Shown here piece after piece: positions 1 through 11,305 of a stretch of 64,000 bases of DNA. Location: the NCBI RefSeq assembly GCF_009389715.1, contig NC_052393.1:4712001-4776000 (forward strand). The letters run 5' to 3'. The notes below the pieces were generated by a model that saw nothing but the letters and a program-made list of their open reading frames with translations, did no database searches and was not told the DNA's origin. Both the position numbers and the translations under genes were made by a program. Each line of letters opens with the position of its first letter. Within the stretch, counting starts at the first letter, position 1. Source of the DNA: Phoenix dactylifera (taxonomy: Eukaryota > Streptophyta > Magnoliopsida > Arecales > Arecaceae).

Positions 1-975
1 AATATAATATATAATATATTATACATGAGATGATATGATGACAGTATATAATTTACATTATCAACGTAATATTATTAATATAATGTTATCGTATTGTTAT
101 ATTATTAAATTATATATATGAGGCTAAATAACTCATTTCTCCTCAAAATGACAGGAATAATGGAGGGGGTCTAAACCAAGTTTAAGATGGGTTTAAACTT
201 ATACCAAGGTACTTCATGTATAGGTTAAACCTAGTTGATAAGGGATAACAAGAAGCTGACCTGATTGTTGTGTATACTTATCCTGACCCTAGAATCTTGT
301 GTTTGGCAAAATATACAAGATAAAGCAGGGATAAACTTCCTTTATCGCAACTACAAACAAAGGCTTAACACACAGTTTGTGGTAGACCCAGTCACCAGGT
401 ACAGGCTTGTTCTGCTGATTCAAGCCTATTTTATAAGATGTTACTACTACAATGTCAAAAGATGCATTGGCAAATAAATGCAATCCTCTATGGTGGATTC
501 AAAGTATAGAGTCCTTAACTTTGTCTTTAAGATAAAGTTGAACATTAAGTTGGATGAAAACTGAGACTGGGATTACACACTACTAACTTAATTTCCCTCC
601 TTTTTCTTCTATATGTTTAGGATTAGATCTTTTATTTTGATAAAGGAAACTATCTGAAAGCGCCATATGCATTTCTTATGTGTTTCTTATGTCAAATAGC
701 CACTCATGTTTTGTACTTCTCTAGAACTAGCTAACTATAAAGGAATAGGATAAGGACTACTTTGAAAACAGCTTACTCCACTGCATTTTTTCCTTTTCCA
801 TCAACTAGAATATTACTTCCCAAAATCGCCGCTTATTTTTTCATTGGCTTCCCCCTTGCCAAGTCAAATGAATTGAGCCAACACATATAAAATGCATTGG
901 ATGACAAAAAAATTGAAACTTAAGTGCCATCACCTGATTGTGCTATCTAATCATACAATATCTTGTCATACTAAC
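1..975. other. AT-rich intronic sequence of the RBM39-like gene
   Basis: No further coding exon of the minus-strand RBM39-like gene could be found left of its exon 3, so this stretch should be intron, with the remaining exons outside the window. The first 120 bases are almost pure A/T with many TAATATTA-type palindromes. They resemble the AT-rich block at 63230-63440. The short open frames at 265-483 match nothing I recognise and look like chance. Confidence 0.5.
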
Positions 976-3900
976 CTTTCCAGCCCTTGAAAAGAATTCA
1001 TACACATCTCTTTCATCTGCCTTCAAACAAATCTGTATACACACATATATATATTAGTCAAAAACTGCCTCACTGCAGAAGAATTACTCTATAAAATGGT
1101 AAACCTTAAGAAAGAAACCTGATAGGCAAATACAGTTCTTTGATCTCGTTCTGGATCAGCCTCCGGCTCTGCAGCTTCTTCTTTCTTTTCTTTGTATCGT
1201 CTGCATGGGGAAAAAATATGCTTATAACAATCAAATCCATTTGTTTGACAAGACTGTTAGAACATGGACAAGAGAGAACAGTTGATGTAGTTACAGCAGA
1301 AAGAACATTTCCTCCTTGAATTAGAACTGTTTATTTGTAAGATGATATCCTTAATAATATGCAAACAAAATATCATGCATTTCAGATATTTCTTTCTCCA
1401 TCATGAGAACTGTTATCATCCCGCAAAGAGTGTCATGGTATCGTGATACAATGAAAGCATACAGAAATTAGAGTTTTTTTGGCCTCAGAAATGCTGTAAC
1501 AGATGTAACAAGATAGAAACATGTGGGACATTTTCATATAATTGCTTGTGAGAGGAACACCAAACTTTCCTAAGAACATGGAAAATCAAGCAAAAATTTT
1601 AAAGGCTTCTAGACAGAATGAGCAACAAGTAAAAAAGAGGAGTAACTAGTATTGATACCCACATGTCACAGATCAACAAATAGAACACCTCCATTACTCC
1701 TTATTGCATTAATATAAATTAGTAATCTAAGAAAAAACTATCAGTAAAAGAAACTTTGCTAGCAATCTACATGTTAAGCATGGGTATGATATACTATAAA
1801 GCTGCTGTCTTTCAGAACTGATGTCAATGTCCAGATGCTCAATCAAGATAATTGATCAATATCTGCCCCCAAATGACACTAGCTATGTAGGCTGCATTTG
1901 GATGTCGAATAGCTAACCAGGGGATAAATATTTAACCATTGGTAACCACCCCAAATCAGCTAACCACTGCTTAAAGTTATCCATTGTTTGATTGACATCA
2001 CCAGGATTAGTGAGATAAGTTGTGCAAAAAGTAGGAAAAAATGTTAACCAGGTTAGCCCCTCATAAAGTTATCATGGCATTCCGGACTCTTGTTTCGCTG
2101 GTTAAACTGCTAACCATCCCCTAACCAGCAGACAGCTAGCATTCAAACAGAGCCTTATAGAATCATGACCCATCAAGAATTAAGAAATCGTGTACCAGTG
2201 CTGGCTGACCTGACATTCTAACAGTACAACTGTCTTGTACCATGTCTGTCCTTAGCATGGTCTGGTGGAAAGAACTAGCATACAGCCGGATCATGCTAGT
2301 GCCGCTTGCTAGTAAGGCGCAGGCAAAATAATATGTCAAATAATCATGCCACTTTTGTGATCCATGCAGCACATATTCCTACAAAATAATATGTTTGTAT
2401 ATATAAATGCACATAGACATATATATATGCCTATATATGAACATAGTCCTTAAATGGCAACCACCTAGCTACGTCAGTGACGAACATAGGAAGCCAAAAT
2501 TTCAAAGAAAATGGGCCAAATACTAACAGACAAGAAGCCCTTGTGTTTATATTATTAGGGCATATAAATACAAATGCAAGTGAAAGACAGCAGCAAATCG
2601 GGCCTTTCTGTTATTTTCAATAAACATAGTATGAATGTCTGTTGGGGGGAAGATAAAAACAAAAGGTAACTCCAACCAAATTATAAAAAAAAAAAAAAAA
2701 AAACATTGGGCGTCGTGTAAATGAAAAAAATAGTTAGGTACGATTAAGAACCTAAATTGTAATGATAAGGCCATACTAGATAATGACTTCTAAAACTTAA
2801 CTGTGAGAAACTTAGACTCATATACAACGGAACCTTGAAATCATGACCTGACCTCAAAATGACAAAATTATGGACATGCTATGAATACACAATGAGGCTT
2901 TTTTTTCTTGCAACGAAAAACTAGCAACGAAAGTGGAAATGATGTATCCTGCAAAAGAAAAACCAAAAGAAAAAGGCTGTCTTTGCATTCAACTGAACAC
3001 CCATTTGGTCATAAGCATCAGAAGATGAAATGCTTCTGTGAAAAAGCTCAAGACTCCCCTCACCAGCATTTCTGCAACAGAACAAATACAATTCAGCTAT
3101 CATGTTCTGAGATGCAGGATAACTAAAATTATAAATTGGAACCTCCAATTCTACCAGTCCCAGTCTCTCAATGGTAATGTAAATTTGGAAACTCTAGTAA
3201 GAATGGATCTTTAAGATCCATAACCTGAGTTCCTGAGCCAGGCTCAGTTGCAGTGACCCTCTGAAGATAGCTCTAGCACATCTGCGAGTTCCCACATTAA
3301 TGTTCAATATTAAGAATTTTCAACATTCAAAATATAGCAGCAGTAAGCTATATGAATTTTGAGAACTACTAACTCCAAAGAAATCAAGCATATTATTTAA
3401 TCAGAATAGTAACATAAAACCTGGAGGGAACATGGATGTGTTGATAGCACGAAAGAAGAAATTGCGAGCAACAAACAAACTGATTCCAGAGAATACCTAA
3501 TAAAATTAATCAAAGAAAAAAAAAAGGATCCTTTGACATAGAGCAGGATAGCATCTTCAAGTGAGCGAACAAGCTTTGCACCACCACCATCTGAGTCATC
3601 TCTGGCCTCCCTTTCCTACAATTATCACTCTAATATCAGAAAAACCCCTCAGAGTGCCGGTCTTTAGCATAGTGCACGTGGTCAAGCAGCCTCAAGTAGT
3701 TCTACCTCACTTATACTGAATTAGTTATATACTTAAATTTCCTCTACCACGCACGTATTCATAGAATTCTCGAAACCCTAACGCCCAAAAGAAATGAGCT
3801 TTCATAGCAACAACAACGAGCACACATGTTATAGTTTACAGGCCATCTAGACATCATTTCCTCCTCATTGGAAAAACTTTCCAAGCTTAAGATAACTCGA

Positions 3901-4606
3901 CTTCAAGAAAGAGAACATTTTAAACGCATTTATGGCAAGCAATTAAGTGATAATTACACTACGGTTAACGCATATGACAGGAAGAAGATGATAAAAGAAA
4001 GGAAGGGCAAGAACAGTACCTGGCATCTCGATCTCTTTCTCTTTCCCGTTCTCCGTACTCCCTGTCCCTGCTCCTCTCCCGGTGCCTCTCGCGCTCCTCC
4101 TCACGAAGCCTCTCCGAGCGGCTCCTGCTCCTCCGTAACCGCTCCCTCTCGCTCTCTTTCTCGCGCTCGCGTTCCCTTGCCCTCTCCCTCTCCCGGTCTC
4201 GGTCTCTGTCCCGCTCTTTCCCCTTCCTCTCATCCCTATCCCTATCCCTATCCTTGTCCCTGTGCTCCCTCCCGCTCCTCTGGCGCTCTCTCTCGTCGCG
4301 GTCGGGCGAGGAGCGGTGGCGAGACGAGCCCCTCTCGCGGTCGGGCGAGGAGCGGTGGCGGGACGAGCCCCTCTCGCGGTCGCGATGCCGGTCGTGGTCA
4401 CGGCCGCTCCCGTCGTCCGACCTCGACCGCTTTGAGCGGCGGTCGTCGGAGTCGCGCTCGCCGTCAACGGAGGCGCGGTGCCTGGAGATCTTCTCCCGGC
4501 CCTTCTCATTCGGGATGTCCCGGTGGCCGTTGGCCGCCTCCTTCTCTTTGCGGACCTCGGGGTTCTCCACCGTCTTCTCTAGGTATTCGTACTCGTCGAA
4601 GTCCAT
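976..4606 (-). CDS. RBM39: RBM39/CC1-like splicing factor, N-terminal part (3' end beyond left edge)
   Basis: Nuclear SR-like splicing factor related to animal RBM39/CAPER-alpha and Arabidopsis At2g16940. Three coding exons are visible on the minus strand: 4606-4020, 1200-1119 and 1032-976. Phases fit exactly (195 codons plus 2 nt, then 82 nt, then 57 nt). The protein starts MDFDEYEYLEKTVENPE, the conserved plant start. An RS/RE/RD-rich domain of about 170 residues follows, containing a 39-bp tandem duplication at 4298-4375 that repeats a 13-residue unit. Exon 2 encodes the conserved linker RRYKEKKEEAAEPEADPERD then QRTVFAYQ. Exon 3 encodes ICLKADERDVYEFFSRAGK, the beginning of RRM1. The remaining RRM and UHM domains must lie outside the window. 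Intron 1 is about 2.8 kb and contains a MITE. An ATG at 4675, upstream in frame, would add 23 residues but is not conserved, so the start at 4606 is preferred. Confidence 0.86.
1890..2154. mobile_element. Tourist-like MITE in RBM39 intron 1
   Basis: A 265-bp segment is bounded by imperfect terminal inverted repeats: GGCTGCATTTGGATG on the left, and GGCTCTGTTTGAATG as the complement of the right end. The interior repeats GTTAACCA/TAACCAG motifs and has no coding capacity. The flanks are GTA and TTA, which would suit a decayed 3-bp TWA target duplication. Family assignment is inference. Confidence 0.55.
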
Positions 4607-4703
4607 CGCCGCCCCGTGGGGATTCCAGAACCCTCGATTGGGAGGAAGATCGCCGCAGCAAACTTCCGATTCCACCCTAGAACTTCAAAGGGGAAACGTT
4701 ACA

Positions 4704-4794
4704 AAACCCTAGCAGCGATAGCATTAGAAAACTCCGGAGATCAAGTAACGACGGCGATATATGCCGACTTTTTACCTCACGCGCATTGCACGTG
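4704..4794 (-). promoter_or_regulatory. Proximal promoter motifs of the RBM39-like gene: telo-box and G-box
   Basis: About 100 bases upstream of the RBM39-like ATG lies AAACCCTA (4704-4711), the telo-box found in many plant promoters of translation and RNA-processing genes. A palindromic G-box CACGTG sits at 4789-4794. Both are visible directly; their function here is inferred from position. Confidence 0.4.
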
Positions 4795-6696
4795 CCAGGA
4801 CCATAGGCTTCCGGACCTGAATCGGCAAAATTGCCGAATTTACTCTATATATATAAAGTCGGCACAGCCCACTTATCTGATTTCATGTATACTCAGAAAA
4901 TTGCCGATTTTATGTGACTTCATGTATTCGTTTAATGTTGGCAGTTTTGCGAAATATAAAAATGCTCTCTTTTGCTAAATACATTGCCCCTAGTCTGGTT
5001 AACTTATCAAATTGATGTAAAAATTTTTAAAAAAAAATCTTTCAGTTGGATGGAGACTTTGGCAATTCATGCTTCTAGTCATATGCATTTTTATTTTATT
5101 TTATTTTTTGCTGAAACGGACATTTCATATATCACGGGTACGAATACACCCAATAGAATCGGCAAACAAAAGGTCCCATAATGCTTTTAGTCATATGCAT
5201 TTACATGCCAAACACAAGCATGGGATCATCTTTTTTGAGAACTAATCAGATTAAAGATAATATCAATATGAAAGTCTTCGATGTATAATTTAACTTACAT
5301 CACCTACATAGTTAAACTGCAAGAGTATAGCAGCAGCAGTGAAGTAATTTTTGTCTAACCTTGTCTTTCTCTATTCAAATGTTTTTCATCCCTCCACATC
5401 TACCTTCACTCATCTAATGTTCAGAAAGCCCAATGAAGCTGGGCACCACAACCTACAACAACAGGTAAATATAAAGAATATAAAAACAATCCTTCCATCC
5501 ATCAATTGTGAAGCTTTACACATGCCTGACATGGGAAATAATAACTCAATATCCAAGCAACTCTTTAAAATGGCAGTTAACTAAGAGAATTAGGCATTAG
5601 TTTCCTCTTTGCTTAAGAAATTCTATCTGAGATTTCAATTCTTTTCCTTTTTATAATTTAAACAATATAATTTGCTAGAGTAAATGTAATATATTATGTT
5701 CAAAGAAATAATGCGAGAAATGGTAGATGATAAATGTACCAAAAAAAACGAAATGAAAATATAGTATGTAAATGTACTTGGAAAAAAAAACATTACCAAA
5801 AATCGTCTTGTAAATTTTACTATAAAAATGGACAATGTGGAACTTGTGAGTAAGTTAAACTTGGACAAGTGAATTTAATTTCACTCAAGCATCCCAAACT
5901 TTTCTCTCCAGCTTTGATCCTAAGCCCTTGGCAAAAAGTGGCATGTTCAAGATAGTTTATGCTGGCAATCAAGTCGAGTTAGAAAATTCCAAATTTGAAC
6001 CTAACATATTTGTTAAACAATTCATAATCTGAAACATGAATATTCAATAAATAGGTTCCAACTAGACCTACTTAACCTATTTAATAAATATATAACCTAT
6101 TAATTTGTTAACCTATATAACATGCTAACCTATTAACCTATTTTATAAATAAGCAACCTACCTAACCTGCTTAACCCGACCCAACCTGATTATTAAATGG
6201 GCTAAATGGGACAAGAAGTTGGGACTTAGATCCTACTTGATTATTAAATAGTTTAAATAGGTCGACCTATTTGACTTGAATATATTCAGTTCAAATCCAA
6301 AACTGCTTATTATAGGTTAAATACGAGTTAGATTAATAGGTCGGATTATATTTTACCAACTCTAAAAGAATGCCAATTCCAACAAAATATGTTTGACAAA
6401 TGAGTCAAATCCTCCGATATGAATCAGACTATCATGCTAAAGTTGGTTTCTTTTATAATTTTGCGAAAGCTTCAATATAAGAACATGGGATCAAAATTAA
6501 TTAGTGGAAAGGCGAATAGCATTAGGGTCTAGCGAGATTTCTCTTTTGAGTTGAAAATCTAAATATTTATTTTTTGACAACATAAGCAAACCTATGTAGC
6601 ATGATGGTTCAATAAGAGTACAATGAAAGCAACAAGGGTTGCTTCCACAAAAACATAGAGACATTAAGCTAAGATGAAAATAGAGGCTCACTCAAT

Positions 6697-6781
<85 letters not shown>

Positions 6782-7594
6782 AATGGTGGAACCCTTGACA
6801 AATTCTATTAGTAAGATTGGAAGGCAACTAATCAACAAAAAATAAAAATAGGAAGAGATCCACTCGAGAAAAAAAAGGATAACTATTTAAGGAAGCGGGG
6901 TTGGAGGAAACACATAGATTGGATTCCAAATACAGCACGAAGGTCAGAGCTAGCTTCAGGGTTGAGTTTAAAATAGTTTGGTGAATTAAGAGATCTTGTG
7001 GAACCCATGTATGATATATAAGACTAGTTTTTTTCAAATTGATTTAAGAGGATCATCATATGCTTATTTCCTTTTTTTTTCTCTTTTTTTTGACAAAGAG
7101 GCAAACTCAACCAGATTCATTAAGATAATGAGGAAGGGTGCTCTCCGAAGTTTCTTGATTGTCGTTAGTTATTATTATCAATTAATGGTACTCTCTCTTT
7201 TAATTTTAAAGGTGTAAATAATTTAAATCATTATTTTATGCTGACTGGACTAATTTGTCACATTGTTTTTTTTAAATTATAGAAAAGAAATTGTCGATGT
7301 TTCTCCCTTACCCTTCATGCCATCTTATTTCTCTTGATGCTGAAGGTAACGCTCATGCGGTTGGCTTGAGCTACCGTTGTATCAAAAAAAAAAAAATTAT
7401 CTCTTTTCCTTCATATACTGTTTTTTTACTCTCCTCTCTTTCTTTATGATTTAGAATTTTTTAATCCGGCCAATTTGGTATGGTTAGAAGATTTAACTTA
7501 CACCGAACTTTCTATTTGCATGGAAAAATCGAGAATTCAAACTATTTGAAAGTTAAGTTTCACACCTTTTAGCGCCAACTCTAAGTTGAGATAG
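4795..7594. other. Intergenic region between the divergent RBM39-like and PPR genes
   Basis: About 2.8 kb of AT-rich sequence with no recognisable gene. It holds a degenerate repeat block at about 6040-6360 rich in AACCTATT and AACCCGACC motifs, resembling dispersed plant repeats, and a long GA microsatellite (listed separately). At about 7340-7400 there is a short stretch ending in a 13-base A run that may be a retroposon tail. Open frames here are short and unsupported. Confidence 0.6.
6698..6776. repeat. Microsatellite (CA)n-(GA)n
   Basis: A short CA run at about 6698-6708 passes directly into a nearly perfect GA run of about 68 bases ending at 6776. Long pure GA tracts are polymorphic in plants, so this is a likely marker locus. 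It sits about 800 bases upstream of the PPR gene. Confidence 0.95.
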
Positions 7595-9862
7595 ATGGTG
7601 TCGAGGCAATTCCTCAGCATCCCTTTCGGCTCCTTCCTCCAACTACTCCACCACCCATCTCCCTCCCTTCCGCAAGCGCAGCAAGCCCACGCCGGCCTCC
7701 TCAAGTCCGGCCACCTCCCCGCCGACGCCCGCCTCGCCACCAAGCTCCTCTCCCTCTACGCCGACCACCTCCGCTTCCCCGATGCCTCCCTACTCCTCCA
7801 CTCCATCCCCCACCCCGACCCCTTCCTCTTCTCCACCCTCATCTCCGCCGTCACCCGCTCCCGCCTCTTCTCCGCCGCCCTCTCCCTCCTCCCTCGCATG
7901 CTCTCCCTCGGCCTCACCCCCGACCCCTTCGTCTTCCCCACCGCCTTCAAGGCCTGCGCCGGCGTGCCCTCCCTCCCCTGCGGCCGGCAGCTCCACTCTC
8001 TCTCCTTGGTCACCGGGCACTCCTCCGACCCTTTTGTCCAGTCCTCCCTCGTCCACATGTACTTAAAATGCGGCTCAACGGTGGACGCCCACCGGGTCTT
8101 TGACAGAATGGCCCAGCGGAGCGTCGTGAGCTGGAGTGCATTGATCGCCGGCTACGCAAGCCGCGGGGACGTCGTTGAGGCAATGAAGCTCTTTGGACTG
8201 ATGCGCTGTTCGGGGGTGGAGCCTAATTCGGTAACCTGGAATGGTTTGATCGCTGGATTTAGCCATAGCGGGCACTCTCACAAGTCAGCGACTTTGTTTC
8301 AGAGGATGCATGCGGAGGGCTTCATTCCCGATGGGCCGAGCGTCTCGAGCACTCTTCCTGTGGTTGGTGACATCGAGGATGTTGCCTTTGGATGGCAGAT
8401 CCATGGATATGTGATCAAAGCTGGGTTGGAATCGGATAGTTGTGTGGTGAGCGCGCTTATTGATATGTACGGGAAGTGCCGGCGCACAGAGGAGATGGTC
8501 AGGGTCTTTGATGTGGTGGGCCGGATGGAAGTTGGTTCCTGCAATGCCCTTGTATCCGGGCTTTCCAGGAATGGCCTTGTGGACAATGCATTGCAGGCAT
8601 TCAGGGAGTTCAGAGACCAAGGAATCAACCTAAATGTGGTGTCTTGGACCTCGATTGTAGCTTGTTGCGCGCAGAATGGGAAGGACATGGAAGCACTAGA
8701 GCTGTTCAGAGAGATGCAATTGGTTGGGGTGGAGCCCAACTTGGTAACCATCCCATGCCTATTGCCAGCTTGTGCCAACATCGCGGCTTTGATGCGTGGG
8801 AAATCAGCCCACTGCTTCTCTCTGAGGAAGGGTTTCTCTGAGGATGTGTATGTGGCTAGTGCTCTGGTAGATATGTATGCAAAGTGTGGTAGAATAAGGG
8901 ATGCAAGGACAATCTTTGACGCGATGCCGTCGAGAAATGTGGTGTCTTGGAATGCAATGATGGGAGGATATGCGATGCACGGGAAGGCAAAAGTTGTGAT
9001 GGAATTGTTTAATTTGATGCAAACGAGTCTGCAGAAGCCAGATTTTATAACCTTCACTTGTGTGCTCTCAGCTTGTAGCCAAGCTGGTCTAACAGAGGAA
9101 GGAGAGCGCTACTTCTACAAGATGCATCGAGAGCATGGGATTGCTGCTAGAATGGAGCACCATGCTTGCATGGTCAGCCTCCTTGGTCGTGCAGCGAAGC
9201 TGGAGGAGGCTTATGATTTAATAAGAGGGATGCCATCTGAGCCTGATGCTTGCATTTGGGGAGCCTTGCTCAGTTCTTGCAGGGTTCATGGCAATGTGAG
9301 GCTAGGAGAGATTGCAGCAGAGAAACTATTCGAACTGGAGCCTGGAAATGCTGGGAATTATGTGCTGCTTTCGAACATTTATGCTGCCAAGGGCATGTGG
9401 GATGGGGTGGATAAGGTCAGAGATATGATGAAGAGCATGGGAGTGAGGAAAAATCCAGGTTGCAGTTGGATCGAGATTAAGAATAAGGTGCATATGATGT
9501 TAGCTGGGGACAAGTCACACCCTCAGATGAACCAAATTGCTGATAGACTGGAGAAGCTTAGCGTGGAGATGAAGAGATTGGGATACCTGCCAAGCACAGA
9601 CTTTGTCCTGCAAGATGTTGAGGAGCAGGACAAGGAGCAGATCTTGTGTGGGCATAGTGAGAAGTTGGCAATAGCATTAGGCCTTATAAATACAAGCCCT
9701 GGAATGCCCCTTCGGGTGATCAAGAACCTCCGCGTTTGTGGTGACTGTCACGCTGCTATAAAATTCATATCAAGCTTCGAAAGAAGGGAGATACTTGTGA
9801 GAGATACAAATCGGTTCCATCACTTCAAGGATGGTGTGTGTTCTTGTGGGGATTATTGGTGA
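7595..9862 (+). CDS. DYW-type pentatricopeptide repeat protein, At1g20230-like
   Basis: Intronless 755-residue PLS-class PPR protein, expected to act in mitochondria or chloroplasts as a site-specific C-to-U RNA editing factor. Typical PPR signatures recur through residues 20-590, for example VVSWSALIAGYASRGD, VSALIDMYGKC, NVVSWNAMMGGYAMHG and LSACSQAGLTEEG. They are followed by E/E+ motifs (NPGCSWIEIKNKVH). The terminal DYW deaminase domain keeps the zinc and catalytic residues HSEKLA (H687, E689), CGDCH (715-719) and the end CSCGDYW (750-755). The C-terminus is closest to Arabidopsis At1g20230 as I recall it. The first 150 codons are extremely C-rich at third positions, while the 3' half is AT-leaning, the usual monocot gradient. 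The ATG at 7595 is the first in frame and precedes a plausible organelle-targeting leader. Large antisense open frames over this gene are shadows. It converges with the IF3 gene downstream. Confidence 0.95.
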   Translation: MVSRQFLSIPFGSFLQLLHHPSPSLPQAQQAHAGLLKSGHLPADARLATKLLSLYADHLRFPDASLLLHSIPHPDPFLFSTLISAVTRSRLFSAALSLLPRMLSLGLTPDPFVFPTAFKACAGVPSLPCGRQLHSLSLVTGHSSDPFVQSSLVHMYLKCGSTVDAHRVFDRMAQRSVVSWSALIAGYASRGDVVEAMKLFGLMRCSGVEPNSVTWNGLIAGFSHSGHSHKSATLFQRMHAEGFIPDGPSVSSTLPVVGDIEDVAFGWQIHGYVIKAGLESDSCVVSALIDMYGKCRRTEEMVRVFDVVGRMEVGSCNALVSGLSRNGLVDNALQAFREFRDQGINLNVVSWTSIVACCAQNGKDMEALELFREMQLVGVEPNLVTIPCLLPACANIAALMRGKSAHCFSLRKGFSEDVYVASALVDMYAKCGRIRDARTIFDAMPSRNVVSWNAMMGGYAMHGKAKVVMELFNLMQTSLQKPDFITFTCVLSACSQAGLTEEGERYFYKMHREHGIAARMEHHACMVSLLGRAAKLEEAYDLIRGMPSEPDACIWGALLSSCRVHGNVRLGEIAAEKLFELEPGNAGNYVLLSNIYAAKGMWDGVDKVRDMMKSMGVRKNPGCSWIEIKNKVHMMLAGDKSHPQMNQIADRLEKLSVEMKRLGYLPSTDFVLQDVEEQDKEQILCGHSEKLAIALGLINTSPGMPLRVIKNLRVCGDCHAAIKFISSFERREILVRDTNRFHHFKDGVCSCGDYW

Positions 9863-11305
9863 GCTATCTCAAGAATTGAGCTAAAAATTAAGCAACTTTG
9901 GGATAGTGGAAGATTCTTTGATGCTGGAACATAAGCCAAAAGAGAGACCAAATTTGAAAGCAGCATAATGTCTTGCTTCAGATGCTTGTAATGCAGTGGG
10001 GGATTCTCTACCAAGGCGTTAACCTTTGAAGCCCCTTCACAGCAAAGATTTACCATATATAATTCTTCCATTCATTACTACAACAAAAAAATGAAGCTCA
10101 ACCGGCAGCCTGAACAGGCCAACTTCTTTTACAGCCAAGACAGCAGCAAAAAGATGCCCTTGATCATCCAATTTTGGTTGATGATCTTTGTTTTCAGCCT
10201 GCTTTGTGCTACTATTGTTTCAAGTGTGACCTTGCCTTATGGGCGAAAGGTCAGAGTCCAGCGACTGAAGCAAAACAGATCTTGGCTGTCTCAACCTGTT
10301 CTTATTGGGAAGGATGTGCATCCACCAACGAATTTATTGCCTCACCTTCTCCATTGAACCAGCATGATGCATCAGGTCATCCTCAAGCAGGCAACCTGAG
10401 ATATCTTCGGGCTAATTTTTCTCGGCGTCATAAGGTGACATTGTCCAGGTAAGGTTTCTCAGGTGCTCAGCTACCTCTCCTATAGCATCTGTGTTGAAAC
10501 CACCGTTTGTCTCGCAGAATCATCATCAAGGTGGCAAAACAGCCACCATCTTTTCTGCAACTGGAGCTACTAGGATATCCTTCTTTGGCTGCCCAATTCT
10601 TATCCTACCTTGATTAATCAATGTGGATCTTTGGACTTGTTTAGACAAATGTTTCATAAAGTTTTATTTGGTTCAAGGGCATGCCTGTGGCTATCACAAC
10701 TCTTGCTATTGCAGTTAAAACTTGAAACTTTCTGATCAGGTATCTATCTTTTATGTGTTAACAATGTTGATGGCTAGCTGCTACACTTCGTGACTCTTAT
10801 GAGAGGTCCTGCAACTGTTATGGCCATCGTCAATCGAACTTGGATAAAGAAAGTGACTTAAGAGGCAGGCCACATTGACTTGCAACATATATAAGAACGT
10901 GAGGATTTATTGTTATAAAAATAGCACCTCTCTCAAAAGCACAAATAATGGCAGATCTGATGATATCGACCAAAATGAAAGTTGTATAGGGTTTTCATTT
11001 GAAGCAATGCTGAAAGAATAAATTGTAAGAAGCTGAATAAATACATGAATATAAAGTGGTAGTGCATTCTACGCGTTAACTCGGAGTTGCTGAATTCACT
11101 ATCAAAAAGCTCTTATGGTGGGTAACAGTGGGGTTCTCTTTACCAAATATTCCACCATCCCACCCCGCCCCGCCTCCGCCCGCCCGCCATACAAATAATC
11201 TCTTCTCCGGCTCTCAACTACCAATTTTTGAAATATTCAGGGGATTCTCAATGGAGATTAATTGGTTTTCCCCTCCAAATACTAAGTTGCACCTTCATAG
11301 CTCCT
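9863..11305. other. Convergent intergenic region between PPR and IF3 genes
   Basis: The stretch should contain the 3' UTRs of both genes. An 88-codon open frame at 10091-10357 starts with MKLNRQPEQANFFY and includes a hydrophobic segment, but no homologue is recognised. No transposon ends or RNA gene were seen. A C-rich patch, CCCACCCCGCCCCGCC type, lies at 11155-11185. Confidence 0.5.

Noticed and set aside
3868-4680. 270-codon plus-strand open frame rich in S, P and R
   Set aside because: It is antisense to RBM39-like exon 1. The open frame results from the GC-rich repetitive RS/RE coding sequence.
7756-8066. Proline/serine- and glycine-rich frames over the PPR 5' end
   Set aside because: Out-of-frame products of C-rich third codon positions in the PPR gene.
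8299-9057. 252-codon antisense open frame within the PPR gene
   Set aside because: It lies wholly over a clear conserved plus-strand CDS and shows no recognisable domain.
10091-10357. 88-codon frame downstream of the PPR gene
   Set aside because: No homology recognised. It sits in the expected 3' UTR and intergenic space, too short to support alone.
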